Source of the DNA: Paenibacillus sp. FSL K6-1330
GTDB taxonomy: Bacteria; Bacillota; Bacilli; Paenibacillales; Paenibacillaceae
DNA length: 64,000 nucleotides
Direction: 5' to 3'
Assembly: GCF_037976825.1 (NCBI RefSeq)
Contig: NZ_CP150269.1
Span: forward strand, 951,001-1,015,000
The notes below the pieces were generated by a model, which saw only the letters and a program-made list of their open reading frames with translations, made no database searches and was not told the DNA's origin. How positions within the stretch are numbered: the first letter of the stretch is position 1; every line of letters begins with the position of its first letter. A program made the position numbers and the translations under genes. Of the stretch, positions 15,671 to 24,804 are shown piece after piece.

Positions 15671-16432
15671 TCAAACCCTGTACACGGTAATGCCTCGTTC
15701 CTGAAACGGCTTGATATCCGAGTCGGAAGCCTCAGTGCCGGTGACGAGGGTATGTATGGCGCTGTTGGGAGCGACTGTGTGCAGAGACAGCTTGCCAATC
15801 TTGCTGTGGTCGGTGACCACGACAATTTCGCCGGCGGCTTGAATCATATTCTGTTTGGCCGGGACGAGCAGCGCCTCCGGGTGCATGAGGCCATGCTGAG
15901 GATGCAAGGCAGGGGTACCAATGAACGCTTTCTCGACATGCAGGGATTTCAGTACATGGTCGGTAAACATGCCGTTTAGCATATAGCTCGAGGGGTACAG
16001 CTCCCCGCCGGTCAGAATGACTTTGATACCCGGAGCATCGCGGAGCTCAACAGCAACGTTCATATCGTTCGTAATGACCGTAATGTCCGAGCGGTGCACA
16101 AGATGCGTCGCAATATGAAGGGTGGTTGTTCCCGAATCAATGATGATATTCTCCCCGTCTTCCACAAGCGAAGCCGCAAGCTGACCGATGCGTATTTTCT
16201 CGTCCCGGTGAAAGTTGGTTCGCTCATTAAAGGATGGCTCGTTATGCGTCCATTGCTCCATGATGACCCCGCCATGTGTGCGCTTCAAAGCGCCTTCCTG
16301 TTCAATCTCCGCCAAATCACGGCGAATGGTGGCCGTGTGAACACCGAATTCCGATGCCAGCGCAGCAACCGTTGCTGTTCGGTATTGCCTTACGTAATCA
16401 ATGATCCTTTTCTTTCGTTCATGTGCCAGCAA
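15671..16432 (-). CDS. DeoR/GlpR-family transcriptional repressor
   Basis: The 253-residue product has an N-terminal DeoR helix-turn-helix (ERKKRIIDYVRQYRTATVAA, then HTATIRRDLAEIEQEG, about residues 5-60). A sugar-phosphate-sensing domain follows (IIIDSGTTTLHIATHL, VITNDMNVAVEL, ILTGGELYPSSYMLNG). The start is TTG 16432, after GGGAG; in-frame codons further upstream would give an atypical 32-residue extension. It diverges from the glycerophosphodiester operon, and a 20-bp dyad lies between them. It therefore probably represses that operon and responds to a glycerol-phosphate-like effector. Confidence 0.9.
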   Translation of the reverse strand: MLAHERKKRIIDYVRQYRTATVAALASEFGVHTATIRRDLAEIEQEGALKRTHGGVIMEQWTHNEPSFNERTNFHRDEKIRIGQLAASLVEDGENIIIDSGTTTLHIATHLVHRSDITVITNDMNVAVELRDAPGIKVILTGGELYPSSYMLNGMFTDHVLKSLHVEKAFIGTPALHPQHGLMHPEALLVPAKQNMIQAAGEIVVVTDHSKIGKLSLHTVAPNSAIHTLVTGTEASDSDIKPFQERGITVYRV

Positions 16433-16655
16433 TCGATAATTTCTCCCTTCCTGAATGGACAATGAGCAGTTTAGGTGCGTTTGTACATACAATGCGCATT
16501 TTTGCTCTTTTATGCTTAAGGATTCCATGTCTTATTAGTGTACTCGCATTATGTTAATTCCATGTTAAATCCCTTGATACGAAGCGAATTTACAAAATCC
16601 GTACGAAGGTCTAACACTCTCCTAATATTGCACATCTACAATCGAATTAAATAAA

Positions 16656-16675
16656 AATGAACAAAAGTGATCATT
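16656..16675. promoter_or_regulatory. candidate DeoR operator dyad
   Basis: AATGAACA-AAAG-TGATCATT is an inverted repeat with one mismatch between its 8-bp arms. Its place between the regulator and the operon suggests a repressor site. Confidence 0.5.
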
Positions 16676-16750
16676 ACATGTGCATTTGATGCGTACTTAT
16701 TATCAGGTGTATGTAAGGGATTTCATTTTTATGGATTCATTGATTTTTGC

Positions 16751-16762
16751 TTGTCATGACAA
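16751..16762. promoter_or_regulatory. perfect 12-bp palindrome upstream of the ugp operon
   Basis: TTGTCATGACAA is exactly self-complementary and lies 32 bp before the first start codon of the operon. It could be a second operator. Confidence 0.4.
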
Positions 16763-16793
16763 CATCATTACACTTTCGTGAGGGGGATCGCTC

Positions 16794-17849
16794 TTGGCAT
16801 CCATTGAATTTGTGAAAGTAAGCAAGTCGTTTGATCGTCAAACCGTTATCCAGGACCTGGATCTTACCATCGAAGACGGAAAATTCACCGTGCTGGTCGG
16901 TCCGTCAGGATGTGGAAAAACAACGCTCTTAAGGATGATTGCAGGCATTGACCCTCAAACCTCCGGTTCCGTTCTTATCAATGGCAAGGATGTTACGCGA
17001 ATTGCACCGGGGAAGCGCGGCGTGGCCATGGTGTTTCAGAATTACGCAATCTACCCAACGATGTCGGTTCGCGAGAATATCGAGTTTGGTCTCGTGAACA
17101 ACAAGGTTCCCAAAGCAGAACGCACACGTCTGGTGGAGACCATAGGGGCAACCGTGGGACTGAACGATTACTTGGATCGTAAGCCTTCTACCTTGTCTGG
17201 CGGACAACGGCAGCGAGTGGCTTTGGCCCGGGCGATGGTTAAGGATCCGTCCGTATTCCTGATGGATGAGCCGCTGTCCAATTTGGATGCCAAGCTGAGG
17301 GTTCAGATGCGGATCGAGCTGATTGAACTGCACAAGAAGCTGGGAACGACCTTTGTCTATGTGACCCATGACCAAATCGAGGCGATGTCGATGGCAGATA
17401 CCATCGTGCTTATGAACAAAGGCGTCATTCAGCAGGAAGCGCAACCTGAGGTGGTGTACCGCGAGCCTAGCAATCTGTTTGCGGCCCAGTTTATCGGGGT
17501 TCCTCCCATGAACATTGCGCCGCTGGGCGACGACCGCACTACATTTGGATTCCGTCCGGAGAGCGTTGTGATCGGCACAGAACCGGAGTCGTTTCATTAT
17601 ACGACCAAGGGTGAGATCATCACGCGCGAAATGCTGGGCTCCGAGACAATTTATCAGGTAAGGACGATGGAGGGCCAGGCCTTCATGGTGAAGTGCCAGG
17701 ATGACAAATTTCATGTCGATCAGGAGGTATATCTCGGCGTGCCGGCGGATAAATTGTTTTTCTTCGGGGCGGATGAGAAGCGGGTCGCAGAGCAGGACAT
17801 CCGCTATAGGGAGTTTATGGAGCGGCTGAGAGGGCTGGCTCATGGATAA
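16794..17849 (+). CDS. ugpC: ABC transporter ATP-binding protein, UgpC/MsmX type
   Basis: The 351-residue ATPase energises uptake by the two permeases that follow. Walker [10 protein letters not shown] is at about 37-45, the signature [15 protein letters not shown] near 135, Walker [13 protein letters not shown] near 155 and the H-loop THDQIEAMS near 190. A C-terminal TOBE/OB region (about 240-350) is typical of carbohydrate importers. TTG 16794 follows AGGGGGAT. It overlaps the next gene by 8 bp. Operon order (C-A-E-B, phosphodiesterase, G1P dehydrogenase) points to glycerol phosphate or glycerophosphodiesters as the cargo. Confidence 0.9.
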   Translation: MASIEFVKVSKSFDRQTVIQDLDLTIEDGKFTVLVGPSGCGKTTLLRMIAGIDPQTSGSVLINGKDVTRIAPGKRGVAMVFQNYAIYPTMSVRENIEFGLVNNKVPKAERTRLVETIGATVGLNDYLDRKPSTLSGGQRQRVALARAMVKDPSVFLMDEPLSNLDAKLRVQMRIELIELHKKLGTTFVYVTHDQIEAMSMADTIVLMNKGVIQQEAQPEVVYREPSNLFAAQFIGVPPMNIAPLGDDRTTFGFRPESVVIGTEPESFHYTTKGEIITREMLGSETIYQVRTMEGQAFMVKCQDDKFHVDQEVYLGVPADKLFFFGADEKRVAEQDIRYREFMERLRGLAHG

Positions 17850-18720
17850 GAAGCGGATTTGGGAAGGGATCAGGCCCTATGTGCTAATCGCGCCGGCCAT
17901 GGCGGGTATCATGCTGTTTGTGATGTATCCGGTAGGTTATCTGATTTACTTAAGCCTGTTCAAATACAACCTGATGAACAAGGATAAGAGCAAGTTTGTC
18001 GGACTGGACAATTTCACCCAGATTCTGGGTCGCGGGGATTTCTACAAAGCGTTATGGAACACTTCCATCTATACAGTCGGCGTCGTGATTCTAACCATGC
18101 TGCTGTCCCTGTTGATTGCGGTGTGGCTGAACAAGAAGGGCCGTTTCAATTCGGTCGTTCAGGCTGGGATTTTCACACCGCACGTCGTTTCCATTGTATC
18201 GATCTCGCTGGTCTGGCTGTGGCTGATGGAGCCGAATCAAGGACTTCTCAATTATCTGTTCAAGCTGGTGGGGCTCCCGCCGTCCGCATGGCTGCAAAGC
18301 TCCAAGACCGCATTGATATCCGTCATTATCGTATCGGTCTGGCAGGCCATCGGTTATTACACCCTGATTATCGTTGCGGCCCTGCAGAGCATATCGCCAA
18401 GCATTTATGAAGCGGCGGCGCTGGATAATGCCAGCAGGTTCAAGGTGTTTTATAAAATCACATTGCCGATGATTTCGCCGCAGCTGTTTTTTATCCTGAT
18501 CATCATGACGATCGGTTCCTTCAAAGTATTTGATACCGTTCAGGTGATGACAGGCGGAGGACCGAATAATGCAACGACCACGCTTGTGTATTACATATAC
18601 GGCTTCCGAACGACCAACATCGGTTATTCGGCTGCGACAGGCGTCGTGCTCATGGCCATTATCGGACTGCTTACGTTCATCTATTTCCGGCTACTGTCCA
18701 AGAAGGTCCATTATCAATAA
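17842..18720 (+). CDS. ugpA: ABC transporter permease, UgpA type
   Basis: The 292-residue inner-membrane subunit has six hydrophobic segments, starting VLIAPAMAGIMLFVMYPVGY. The EAA loop (YEAAALDNASRFKVFYKITL, about residues 190-210) docks on the ATPase. The family is MalF-type permeases of carbohydrate uptake transporter 1. ATG 17842 lies inside the end of the ATPase gene, so the two are translationally coupled. It pairs with the downstream UgpE-type permease. Confidence 0.9.
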   Translation: MDKKRIWEGIRPYVLIAPAMAGIMLFVMYPVGYLIYLSLFKYNLMNKDKSKFVGLDNFTQILGRGDFYKALWNTSIYTVGVVILTMLLSLLIAVWLNKKGRFNSVVQAGIFTPHVVSIVSISLVWLWLMEPNQGLLNYLFKLVGLPPSAWLQSSKTALISVIIVSVWQAIGYYTLIIVAALQSISPSIYEAAALDNASRFKVFYKITLPMISPQLFFILIIMTIGSFKVFDTVQVMTGGGPNNATTTLVYYIYGFRTTNIGYSAATGVVLMAIIGLLTFIYFRLLSKKVHYQ

Positions 18721-18750
18721 GGCTTTGGCCATGCAGAAAGGAGGCACAGT

Positions 18751-19584
18751 TTGAAGACCTTTGATTTAAAAATCGTATGGACGGCGCTTGGCTATTTACT
18801 GAAGGCCGCAGTGCTCATGATTTTCATCTTTCCGTTTCTGTGGATGATCTCCACATCACTCCAGACATTCCGGGAAACGATGACGTTTCCACCGACGTGG
18901 TTTCCGGCCTCGCCGAAATGGGGCAACTTCGCGGAGGCGATGAATGCAGGTCCTTTTCTTACCTATTTCAGGAACTCGGTTGTCGTTACCGGATCCATCA
19001 TCGTTCTGCAGTTTCTGATCATGATCCCGGCTGCCTATGCATTTGCGAAGTATAAGTTTCCGGGAAAAACGCTGCTGTTCGGCATGATCCTTCTGGCATT
19101 CATGATCCCGGGTCAGGTTACGTTCATACCGGTCTATCTGATGATGGCGGATTGGGGATTAGTCAAAACCCTGCTGCCGCAGATCATCCCGTTCATCTCG
19201 AATGCCTTCGGCATCTTCCTGCTGAGGCAGTACTTCATGCAGATTCCGGAGGAAATCATTGAAGCGGCCCGTCTTGATAATGCGAGCGAATTCAAAATCA
19301 TTCGGAAAATCATGGTTCCCATGTCGAAGCCGGCACTTGCGACCATCGCGCTGTTCAGCTTTGTCAGTCACTGGAATGACTATTTCTGGCCGCTCGTCAT
19401 GACCGATTCAGCTGCCGTCCGGCCGCTGACCCTGGGGATCGCCATGCTAAGGGAGACCGAGGGTATCAGCAACTGGCATATCATCATGGCCGGCAATGTG
19501 ATTCTTGTGGTGCCCATCCTGCTTGTGTATGTATTCTGCTCGAAGCACATCGTGAAGGCTTTTGTTTATTCAGGTATTAAATAA
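18751..19584 (+). CDS. ugpE: ABC transporter permease, UgpE type
   Basis: The 277-residue MalG-type permease has six membrane segments and an EAA loop IIEAARLDNASEFKIIRKIM (about 165-185). TTG 18751 follows GAAAGGAGG. Together with UgpA it forms the heterodimeric channel. Spacing to the upstream gene is 30 bp, so it lies in the same transcript. Confidence 0.9.
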   Translation: MKTFDLKIVWTALGYLLKAAVLMIFIFPFLWMISTSLQTFRETMTFPPTWFPASPKWGNFAEAMNAGPFLTYFRNSVVVTGSIIVLQFLIMIPAAYAFAKYKFPGKTLLFGMILLAFMIPGQVTFIPVYLMMADWGLVKTLLPQIIPFISNAFGIFLLRQYFMQIPEEIIEAARLDNASEFKIIRKIMVPMSKPALATIALFSFVSHWNDYFWPLVMTDSAAVRPLTLGIAMLRETEGISNWHIIMAGNVILVVPILLVYVFCSKHIVKAFVYSGIK

Positions 19585-19645
19585 TTCCAGGAAATAACAG
19601 GGTTCGGCAATTCATAATCGAATGATTAATGGAGGAATGAGTCAT

Positions 19646-20962
19646 ATGAAATCCAAATGGTATACACTGCTATCCGTCATTATGTTATTCAGTTTGCTTG
19701 CCGCGTGTGGTGGTGGGGGAACTTCCGGTGATACGGGCAAAGCGCCGGGAAGCGGGGGAGCCGAAGCCCCGTCCGGAGACAAAGGGGAAACTACAGTTCA
19801 GTTCTGGCACTCGTTGGGAGGCAAGAACGGGGAATACATGGATGCACTCATTCAGCGCTTTAATGCATCCCATGAGGATATCGAAGTGGTAGGCACCTTT
19901 CAGGGGAGTTATGACGAGACGGTAACCAAGCTGCAGCAGGCGATAGCCTCCGATACCGGTCCGGATGTCAGCATGCTGGAGCGAGCCTATGTTCAGATGT
20001 TCGCAGATTCGGAAGTGCTTGAGGATCTGACGCCTTATCTTGAAGGCTCTGGCATCAGCGCCGATGACTTTACGCCGGGACTGATGGGACACTCCGTCTT
20101 CAATGACCAATTGGTATCGCTGCCGCTGAACCGTTCCACCCCGATTCTGCATGTGAACAAAACATTGCTGGATGAGCAGGGGCTGCAAATTCCGACCACA
20201 TGGGAGGAGCTGAAGGAGGTCGCAAATGCGCTTGTAGTCAAGGAAGGCAGCGAGTATAAGCGATACGGCGTTACGATGCCCTATGACACTTGGTATCCGA
20301 TTGCCATGATCTCGCAGGCGGGCGGCACTTTCTTCAATGATGACAATACGTCGATCGGCTTCGGGGATAACGGTGTCGGCGCCAAGATGTTCGCTTACCT
20401 TAAAGACCTGCAGAGCACAGGCGCCTTGTATTATCCGCCGGCTCAGGATTCCGGCAACATTGTGAACAGCATGTTTGTGGAAGGCAAGGTCGGAATGATG
20501 TATCAATCTACGGGATCGATTGGCGGGTTGTCCAGCGCGGTGGATTTCGATTACGTCACAGCGTTCCTGCCTAAGGACGAAGTGTATGCGAATCCGACCG
20601 GAGGCGCGAATGTGACGATGCTGTCCTCTTCCAAGAACAAGGAAGCGGCATGGGAATTCATCCGGTGGATGGAGATGGAAGAGGAAGGCGGTCTTGAATT
20701 TATTTTGCAATCTGGCTACCTGCCATTCACGAAGAAGATGGTGGAGTCGGAGCAGATCCAAGAGCTGTGGGCCAAAGAACCGAACCGCAAAGTCGCTTAT
20801 GATCAGCTGGAATTTGCCGTCGATACCAATAAGGACGTGGCATGGCCGGAGATTATGCATGAGTTCTTCTCGGCTATGGAAGCGATCATGTACGACAGCA
20901 AGGATATTCCGGCTACGCTGGATACCTTCAAGAAAGAAACGGAACGGATTTTGGCCCAATAA
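19646..20962 (+). CDS. ugpB: extracellular solute-binding lipoprotein, UgpB type
   Basis: The 438-residue lipoprotein has a signal peptide with lipobox SLLAAC, so Cys21 is lipidated and anchored outside the membrane. A Gly/Ser-rich linker precedes the type 1 solute-binding fold (TVQFWHSLGGKNGEYMDALI). GPDVSMLERAYVQMF and GMMYQSTGSIGGL are family-like ligand-site regions. ATG 19646 lies ten bases after GGAGG; earlier in-frame ATGs overlap that site. The two enzyme genes downstream suggest glycerol-3-phosphate or glycerophosphodiesters as ligand, although other sugars cannot be excluded. Confidence 0.9.
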   Translation: MKSKWYTLLSVIMLFSLLAACGGGGTSGDTGKAPGSGGAEAPSGDKGETTVQFWHSLGGKNGEYMDALIQRFNASHEDIEVVGTFQGSYDETVTKLQQAIASDTGPDVSMLERAYVQMFADSEVLEDLTPYLEGSGISADDFTPGLMGHSVFNDQLVSLPLNRSTPILHVNKTLLDEQGLQIPTTWEELKEVANALVVKEGSEYKRYGVTMPYDTWYPIAMISQAGGTFFNDDNTSIGFGDNGVGAKMFAYLKDLQSTGALYYPPAQDSGNIVNSMFVEGKVGMMYQSTGSIGGLSSAVDFDYVTAFLPKDEVYANPTGGANVTMLSSSKNKEAAWEFIRWMEMEEEGGLEFILQSGYLPFTKKMVESEQIQELWAKEPNRKVAYDQLEFAVDTNKDVAWPEIMHEFFSAMEAIMYDSKDIPATLDTFKKETERILAQ

Positions 20963-20988
20963 CAACTGGTAAAGGAGTGGCAGGACAT

Positions 20989-21756
20989 ATGATCGAACGA
21001 CTACGGGAACCATCCTGTACGATGGTGGCTGCACACCGCGGGTATAAATCAGCTTATCCTGAAAATACACTGCTGGCCTTTCGCAAGGCGCTGGAGTTAG
21101 GCGTAGATATGCTGGAGTTTGATCTCCGGCTGACGCGTGATAATGAAGTGGTGGTTATCCATGATGCAACCGTTCAGCGTACGACCAATGGCGCCGGCGA
21201 GGTAAGGGATTACACGCTTGCGGAGTTGAAGGCTTTGGATGCGGGCGGCTGGTTCGCTCGGGAGTTTGAAGGATTGAAGATCCCGACGCTTGCGGAGCTA
21301 TGCATGCTGCTCCGGGAATATCCCGAAGTTCTGTGCAACGTGGAAATTAAGCCAAGCCCTGATGCCAAAGAAACCGCAGACCTGGCGGTTGATGTGCTGA
21401 ACCAATACGGGTACCTGCCGCGCTGTGTATTCACCTGTTTCGATGCAGAAGTTCTGACGCATATTCATGATACGCATGGTCTGAAGACACAGGGCTTCCC
21501 GGGTGAGAAAATGTCCCGATTTGTCTTCGAGGAGGATGGAACCTACTCCAAGATGTGGGCAATCGGCGTAGAGATGTCGCTGCTTACGCCAGAGCTCGTT
21601 GCCCGGTTCCAGGAACAGGGGCTGCTGGTCTGGAGCTATTGCCCGGACGATGAGGAGGGTGTCCGCTATTCGCTGGAATGCGGGGTTACCGGCATGACCT
21701 GCAATAACCCCCTTCCGGCGCTGGCGATGATCGGAAAGAAGGGCACGCGGATATGA
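20989..21756 (+). CDS. ugpQ: glycerophosphodiester phosphodiesterase
   Basis: The 255-residue enzyme hydrolyses deacylated phospholipid headgroup diesters to glycerol phosphate plus alcohol. The GDPD motifs are AHRGYKSAYPENTLLAF (catalytic His and the ENT motif), MLEFDLRLTRDNEVVVIHD (metal-binding E and D plus the second His) and CNVEIKP. There is no signal peptide, so it acts on imported substrate in the cytosol. ATG 20989 follows AAAGGAGTG. Its end overlaps the next start (ATGA, 21753-21756), so the two enzymes are coupled. Confidence 0.93.
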   Translation: MIERLREPSCTMVAAHRGYKSAYPENTLLAFRKALELGVDMLEFDLRLTRDNEVVVIHDATVQRTTNGAGEVRDYTLAELKALDAGGWFAREFEGLKIPTLAELCMLLREYPEVLCNVEIKPSPDAKETADLAVDVLNQYGYLPRCVFTCFDAEVLTHIHDTHGLKTQGFPGEKMSRFVFEEDGTYSKMWAIGVEMSLLTPELVARFQEQGLLVWSYCPDDEEGVRYSLECGVTGMTCNNPLPALAMIGKKGTRI

Positions 21757-22973
21757 CCTCCATTTTATCGAATATCCGAAGTTTTGCGGCGCATTTACCT
21801 GCTAGGCAGCTTTCGAATCTGGACGAAGTGGAGTCGATTCAGATTCAGTACGGAGCTCTACGCGAGGTCGCGGGTTACCTTGAGACAAAACAGTGGACCT
21901 CGGTGGTGATGGTCGTAGACGGCAATACTTATGACATAGCGGGCCAGCCGCTTGCGAACCTGCTTACGAAATCCTCGATTGAGGTCCAAGTTACCAAGCT
22001 TCTTCCTGACCGGAAGGGAGATGTTATCGCGGATGAGGTTTCCCTGATTCAGGTCATACTGGATATCCAGCAAAGCAGGGCGAAGGCGGTGCTTGCGGTA
22101 GGTGGGGGAACGATTCACGATATTAGCCGGTACGCTGCTTATACCGCGGGTATCCCATTCATCTCGGTACCCACGGCCGCTTCGGTGGATGGATTTAATT
22201 CCAAGGGAGCGCCCATCATTATACGGGGTGAGAAGAAGACGATTCCAGCTATTGGACCGAGCGCGATTTTTGCGGATGTCGATATTCTCATGTCGGCTCC
22301 CCCGCAGCTTACCGCGGCCGGGTTCGGGGATATGCTGGGCAAGTACACGTCCCTGTTCGACTGGAAATTCGGCAGCCTGGTGGCTGATGAACCCTATTTG
22401 CAAATTTCGGCGGATATTACGCGATCCGCGCTCAACCAATGCGTGAACGGGGTCGAGCAGATTGGGAAGCGAACCGAGGAGGGTGTACGCATCTTAATGG
22501 GTGCGCTCGTTGAATCGGGCTTAGCCATGCTGCTGTTCGGTCAATCCCATCCGGCTTCAGGCTCGGAGCATCATCTGTCCCACTATTGGGAGATGGAGTT
22601 TATCCGGCTAGGGGAGAAGCAGCTGCTGCACGGTGCCAAGGTGGGTGCCGCTTGCGTGGAAATCTCGAAGCTGTATCACCGTCTTGGGGAACAGGGGCTT
22701 GAGATGTACAGAAGCGCCTCTGTAGGTGCGAATGACACTGAACTTCGGATCACGCAGCATTGGAACGAAATCCGATCGCAAATAATGCAAATCCCGGAAC
22801 CGGTAGAGCTGGCCGATCTGATGCGCTCGGTTGGCGGACCAGCCGGGGTATCGGAGCTTCCGATCAAGAGCGAATTGCTGAAGCGGAGCCTGAGTGAAGC
22901 CCACAAGGTTCGAAACAGTCGGTACACGCTGCTCCATGCCTATAATGAACAGGGATCCCTATTCGTAAATTAA
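21753..22973 (+). CDS. araM: sn-glycerol-1-phosphate dehydrogenase (AraM/EgsA family)
   Basis: The 406-residue enzyme belongs to the iron-containing-alcohol-dehydrogenase-like AraM group. AraM interconverts dihydroxyacetone phosphate and sn-glycerol-1-phosphate with NAD(P)H. The nucleotide-binding stretch AVLAVGGGTIHDISRYAA and the SVPTAASVDGFNS motif lie near residues 110-150. The metal ligands include the Asp in AAGFGDMLGKY and the His in the SGSEHHLSHYW and LLHGAKVG segments. In B. subtilis the product feeds heptaprenylglyceryl phosphate synthesis. Here it is the last gene of a glycerophosphodiester uptake operon, so a catabolic direction, oxidising G1P released by the diesterase, is plausible. 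Confidence 0.9.
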   Translation: MTSILSNIRSFAAHLPARQLSNLDEVESIQIQYGALREVAGYLETKQWTSVVMVVDGNTYDIAGQPLANLLTKSSIEVQVTKLLPDRKGDVIADEVSLIQVILDIQQSRAKAVLAVGGGTIHDISRYAAYTAGIPFISVPTAASVDGFNSKGAPIIIRGEKKTIPAIGPSAIFADVDILMSAPPQLTAAGFGDMLGKYTSLFDWKFGSLVADEPYLQISADITRSALNQCVNGVEQIGKRTEEGVRILMGALVESGLAMLLFGQSHPASGSEHHLSHYWEMEFIRLGEKQLLHGAKVGAACVEISKLYHRLGEQGLEMYRSASVGANDTELRITQHWNEIRSQIMQIPEPVELADLMRSVGGPAGVSELPIKSELLKRSLSEAHKVRNSRYTLLHAYNEQGSLFVN

Positions 22974-22993
22974 GGATCGACATGCAATGAAAT

Positions 22994-23051
22994 AAGGCTG
23001 TCTCCTCAAGCAGACCATTCTGCATGATAGGGACAGCCTTACTTGGCTTTT
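22994..23051 (+). terminator. hairpin at the end of the ugp operon
   Basis: AAGGCTGTC (22994-23002) pairs with GACAGCCTT (23032-23040). The T-tract after it is interrupted. Confidence 0.5.
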
Positions 23052-23136
23052 ATCCAGCTTTGTTTCTATTTGGACGGGTCTTCTGGAGTTGGCCAGCCGC
23101 CCCAAAGACTGACGGTGTCGCCGTCACTTGTTCATT

Positions 23137-24600
23137 TTATAATTGCAGCATTTCCCGCTTCTCCGCATCCGGATCCTCGATGATCCTGCTGTCGTTGTTG
23201 AATATCATCGTTGAACGTGATGCCAGATCATAAGCAGGCCACGGCAGTGCCTCCGTATCCGGTGAGCCATTGCGCGCAAATGCAATCCAAGCATCCTGCA
23301 TTCGGTCGGAAAGGGCTTGTGTGGCGGCATCGACTTGCACACCGATGTTCTGAAACAGCCCCAGCGTGTTGAATACAAACGGTATTTCCAGTGCGTGCAT
23401 CGCTTTGCCGAGAACCGGATGATTCGGCAGCGTCCAATCGAATCGGTACATCCATACCGGCGTGTGCTTGCTCTGAGCGGAAGCGAACTGCAGGGCCGAG
23501 CGCCAGAAATACAGGTCGGTCATAATCTGGGCATGTCCGTCGATGCTGTACGGATATTCTTTGGTGATAGGCGCAGCATCCTGGATGCCGGTCATCATTT
23601 CAACGGTGCGGACAAGATCGTCCTCCTTCACAAGCGGCATGTCCGGCCGGAAGAACAAGGCGCCTTCATCGAGATTCGTTCCGATCAGGATTGGCACGTC
23701 CTTCGCCCAGCCCGATTGAATAGCCTGCAGCGGATCATGAGGCAGCGTGTGGGGTTCCAGCACTGGTTGGAAGATCATGCTGACGCCGGGACCGATTCGT
23801 TTCTTCAGCCGTTCCCCGGCTTCGAATATTTGCTCACCTGTGAGGGATTCAAGTTGATGGGCCTTATCAGGCGTTATGTCCAGCTCTTTAAGCAAACCAG
23901 CCGTTATCATCTGTGCCTGCTCCGGAGCCATCACCTGGGCAGCACCGCTTTCCATGATGGCTCGCTGAAACAACCCTTTGGCTGCCGGCATTGCAAGTAA
24001 AGCTGCAATGCTCATGCTGCCGGCCGACTCTCCGAATACCGTGACCCGTTTGGGGTCGCCGCCGAAGGCCGCGATATGATCCCGTACCCATTGCAGGGCC
24101 GCAATCTGGTCCAATAAACCGGTATTAGAGGCAAAGGATTCGCCGTATGGGGAGAGATGGAGAAAGCCTAGCGGACCCAGACGGTAATTGATGGTTACCA
24201 CAATCACATCGCCTCTGAGTACGAAAGATGTACCGTTATAGCTTGGCAAACTGCCGGAGCCCGTGATGAAAGTGCCCCCGTGAATCCATACCATGACGGG
24301 CAGCGGCTCCGCTGGCGTATTCAGGGGTGCCCACACATTGAGGTAGAGACAATCCTCGGACACCGTTTTGGCCACTCCTCCGCCAAGCATGCTTGACGTG
24401 GATTCTATTGGCTGAAGGCACATGGGGCTGAAGGCGGTGGTATCTTTTATCCCGTCCCATGAATCGGGGGGAACAGGAGCACGGAATCGAAGCGGGCCTA
24501 CCGGGGGGTTCGCATAAGGGATCCCCTTCCATACACGTACTCCGTTTTCCGAACTGCCTTGAATATGCCCGCCTTTCGTTTGAACGACAAGTTCTGACAT
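23137..24600 (-). CDS. type B carboxylesterase (para-nitrobenzyl esterase-like)
   Basis: The 487-residue enzyme hydrolyses carboxylic esters. The serine elbow is FGESAGSMSIAALLAMP, near residue 190. The N-terminal signature SEDCLYLNVWAP lies near residue 80, and WIHGGTFITGSGSLPSYNG provides the oxyanion hole. It lacks a signal peptide and is about the length of PnbA. ATG 24600 opens MSELVVQTKGGHIQG. It is monocistronic and shares a divergent intergenic region with the oxidoreductase pair. The substrate is unknown. Confidence 0.92.
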   Translation of the reverse strand: MSELVVQTKGGHIQGSSENGVRVWKGIPYANPPVGPLRFRAPVPPDSWDGIKDTTAFSPMCLQPIESTSSMLGGGVAKTVSEDCLYLNVWAPLNTPAEPLPVMVWIHGGTFITGSGSLPSYNGTSFVLRGDVIVVTINYRLGPLGFLHLSPYGESFASNTGLLDQIAALQWVRDHIAAFGGDPKRVTVFGESAGSMSIAALLAMPAAKGLFQRAIMESGAAQVMAPEQAQMITAGLLKELDITPDKAHQLESLTGEQIFEAGERLKKRIGPGVSMIFQPVLEPHTLPHDPLQAIQSGWAKDVPILIGTNLDEGALFFRPDMPLVKEDDLVRTVEMMTGIQDAAPITKEYPYSIDGHAQIMTDLYFWRSALQFASAQSKHTPVWMYRFDWTLPNHPVLGKAMHALEIPFVFNTLGLFQNIGVQVDAATQALSDRMQDAWIAFARNGSPDTEALPWPAYDLASRSTMIFNNDSRIIEDPDAEKREMLQL

Positions 24601-24804
24601 GTTCTCGCTACACCCTTTCTCTCTACTCTATATATACACTTTACCAAGTTAGCGGCATAAGTTCAAAAAAGCACGAATCATGCGAAATAGAGGCAGGAAT
24701 GTTGCGCTATATGAAGAATGTAACAGGGTGGGTAGTATTCGCGGACAACGGATACGGCATCACTTTTTGGTCCAAGTCATTATAGGTATACTGGAGGGAT
24801 AAGC

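Larger units (their letters stand above)
16433..16793. other. divergent control region between deoR-type gene and ugp operon
   Basis: No gene is visible in this 360-bp AT-rich region. It carries two dyads, described separately, and must contain the promoters of both transcription units. I could not assign -35/-10 pairs with confidence. Confidence 0.6.

Noticed and set aside
15478..15690. Plus-strand 70-codon frame across the palindrome and tandem repeat
   Set aside because: It is composed largely of the palindrome and repeat array read as codons, so coding is unlikely.
19685..21070. 461-codon minus-strand frame opposite the solute-binding protein gene
   Set aside because: It mirrors a clear lipoprotein gene. 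Its composition (His/Arg/Leu) is typical of antisense translation of GC-rich coding DNA.
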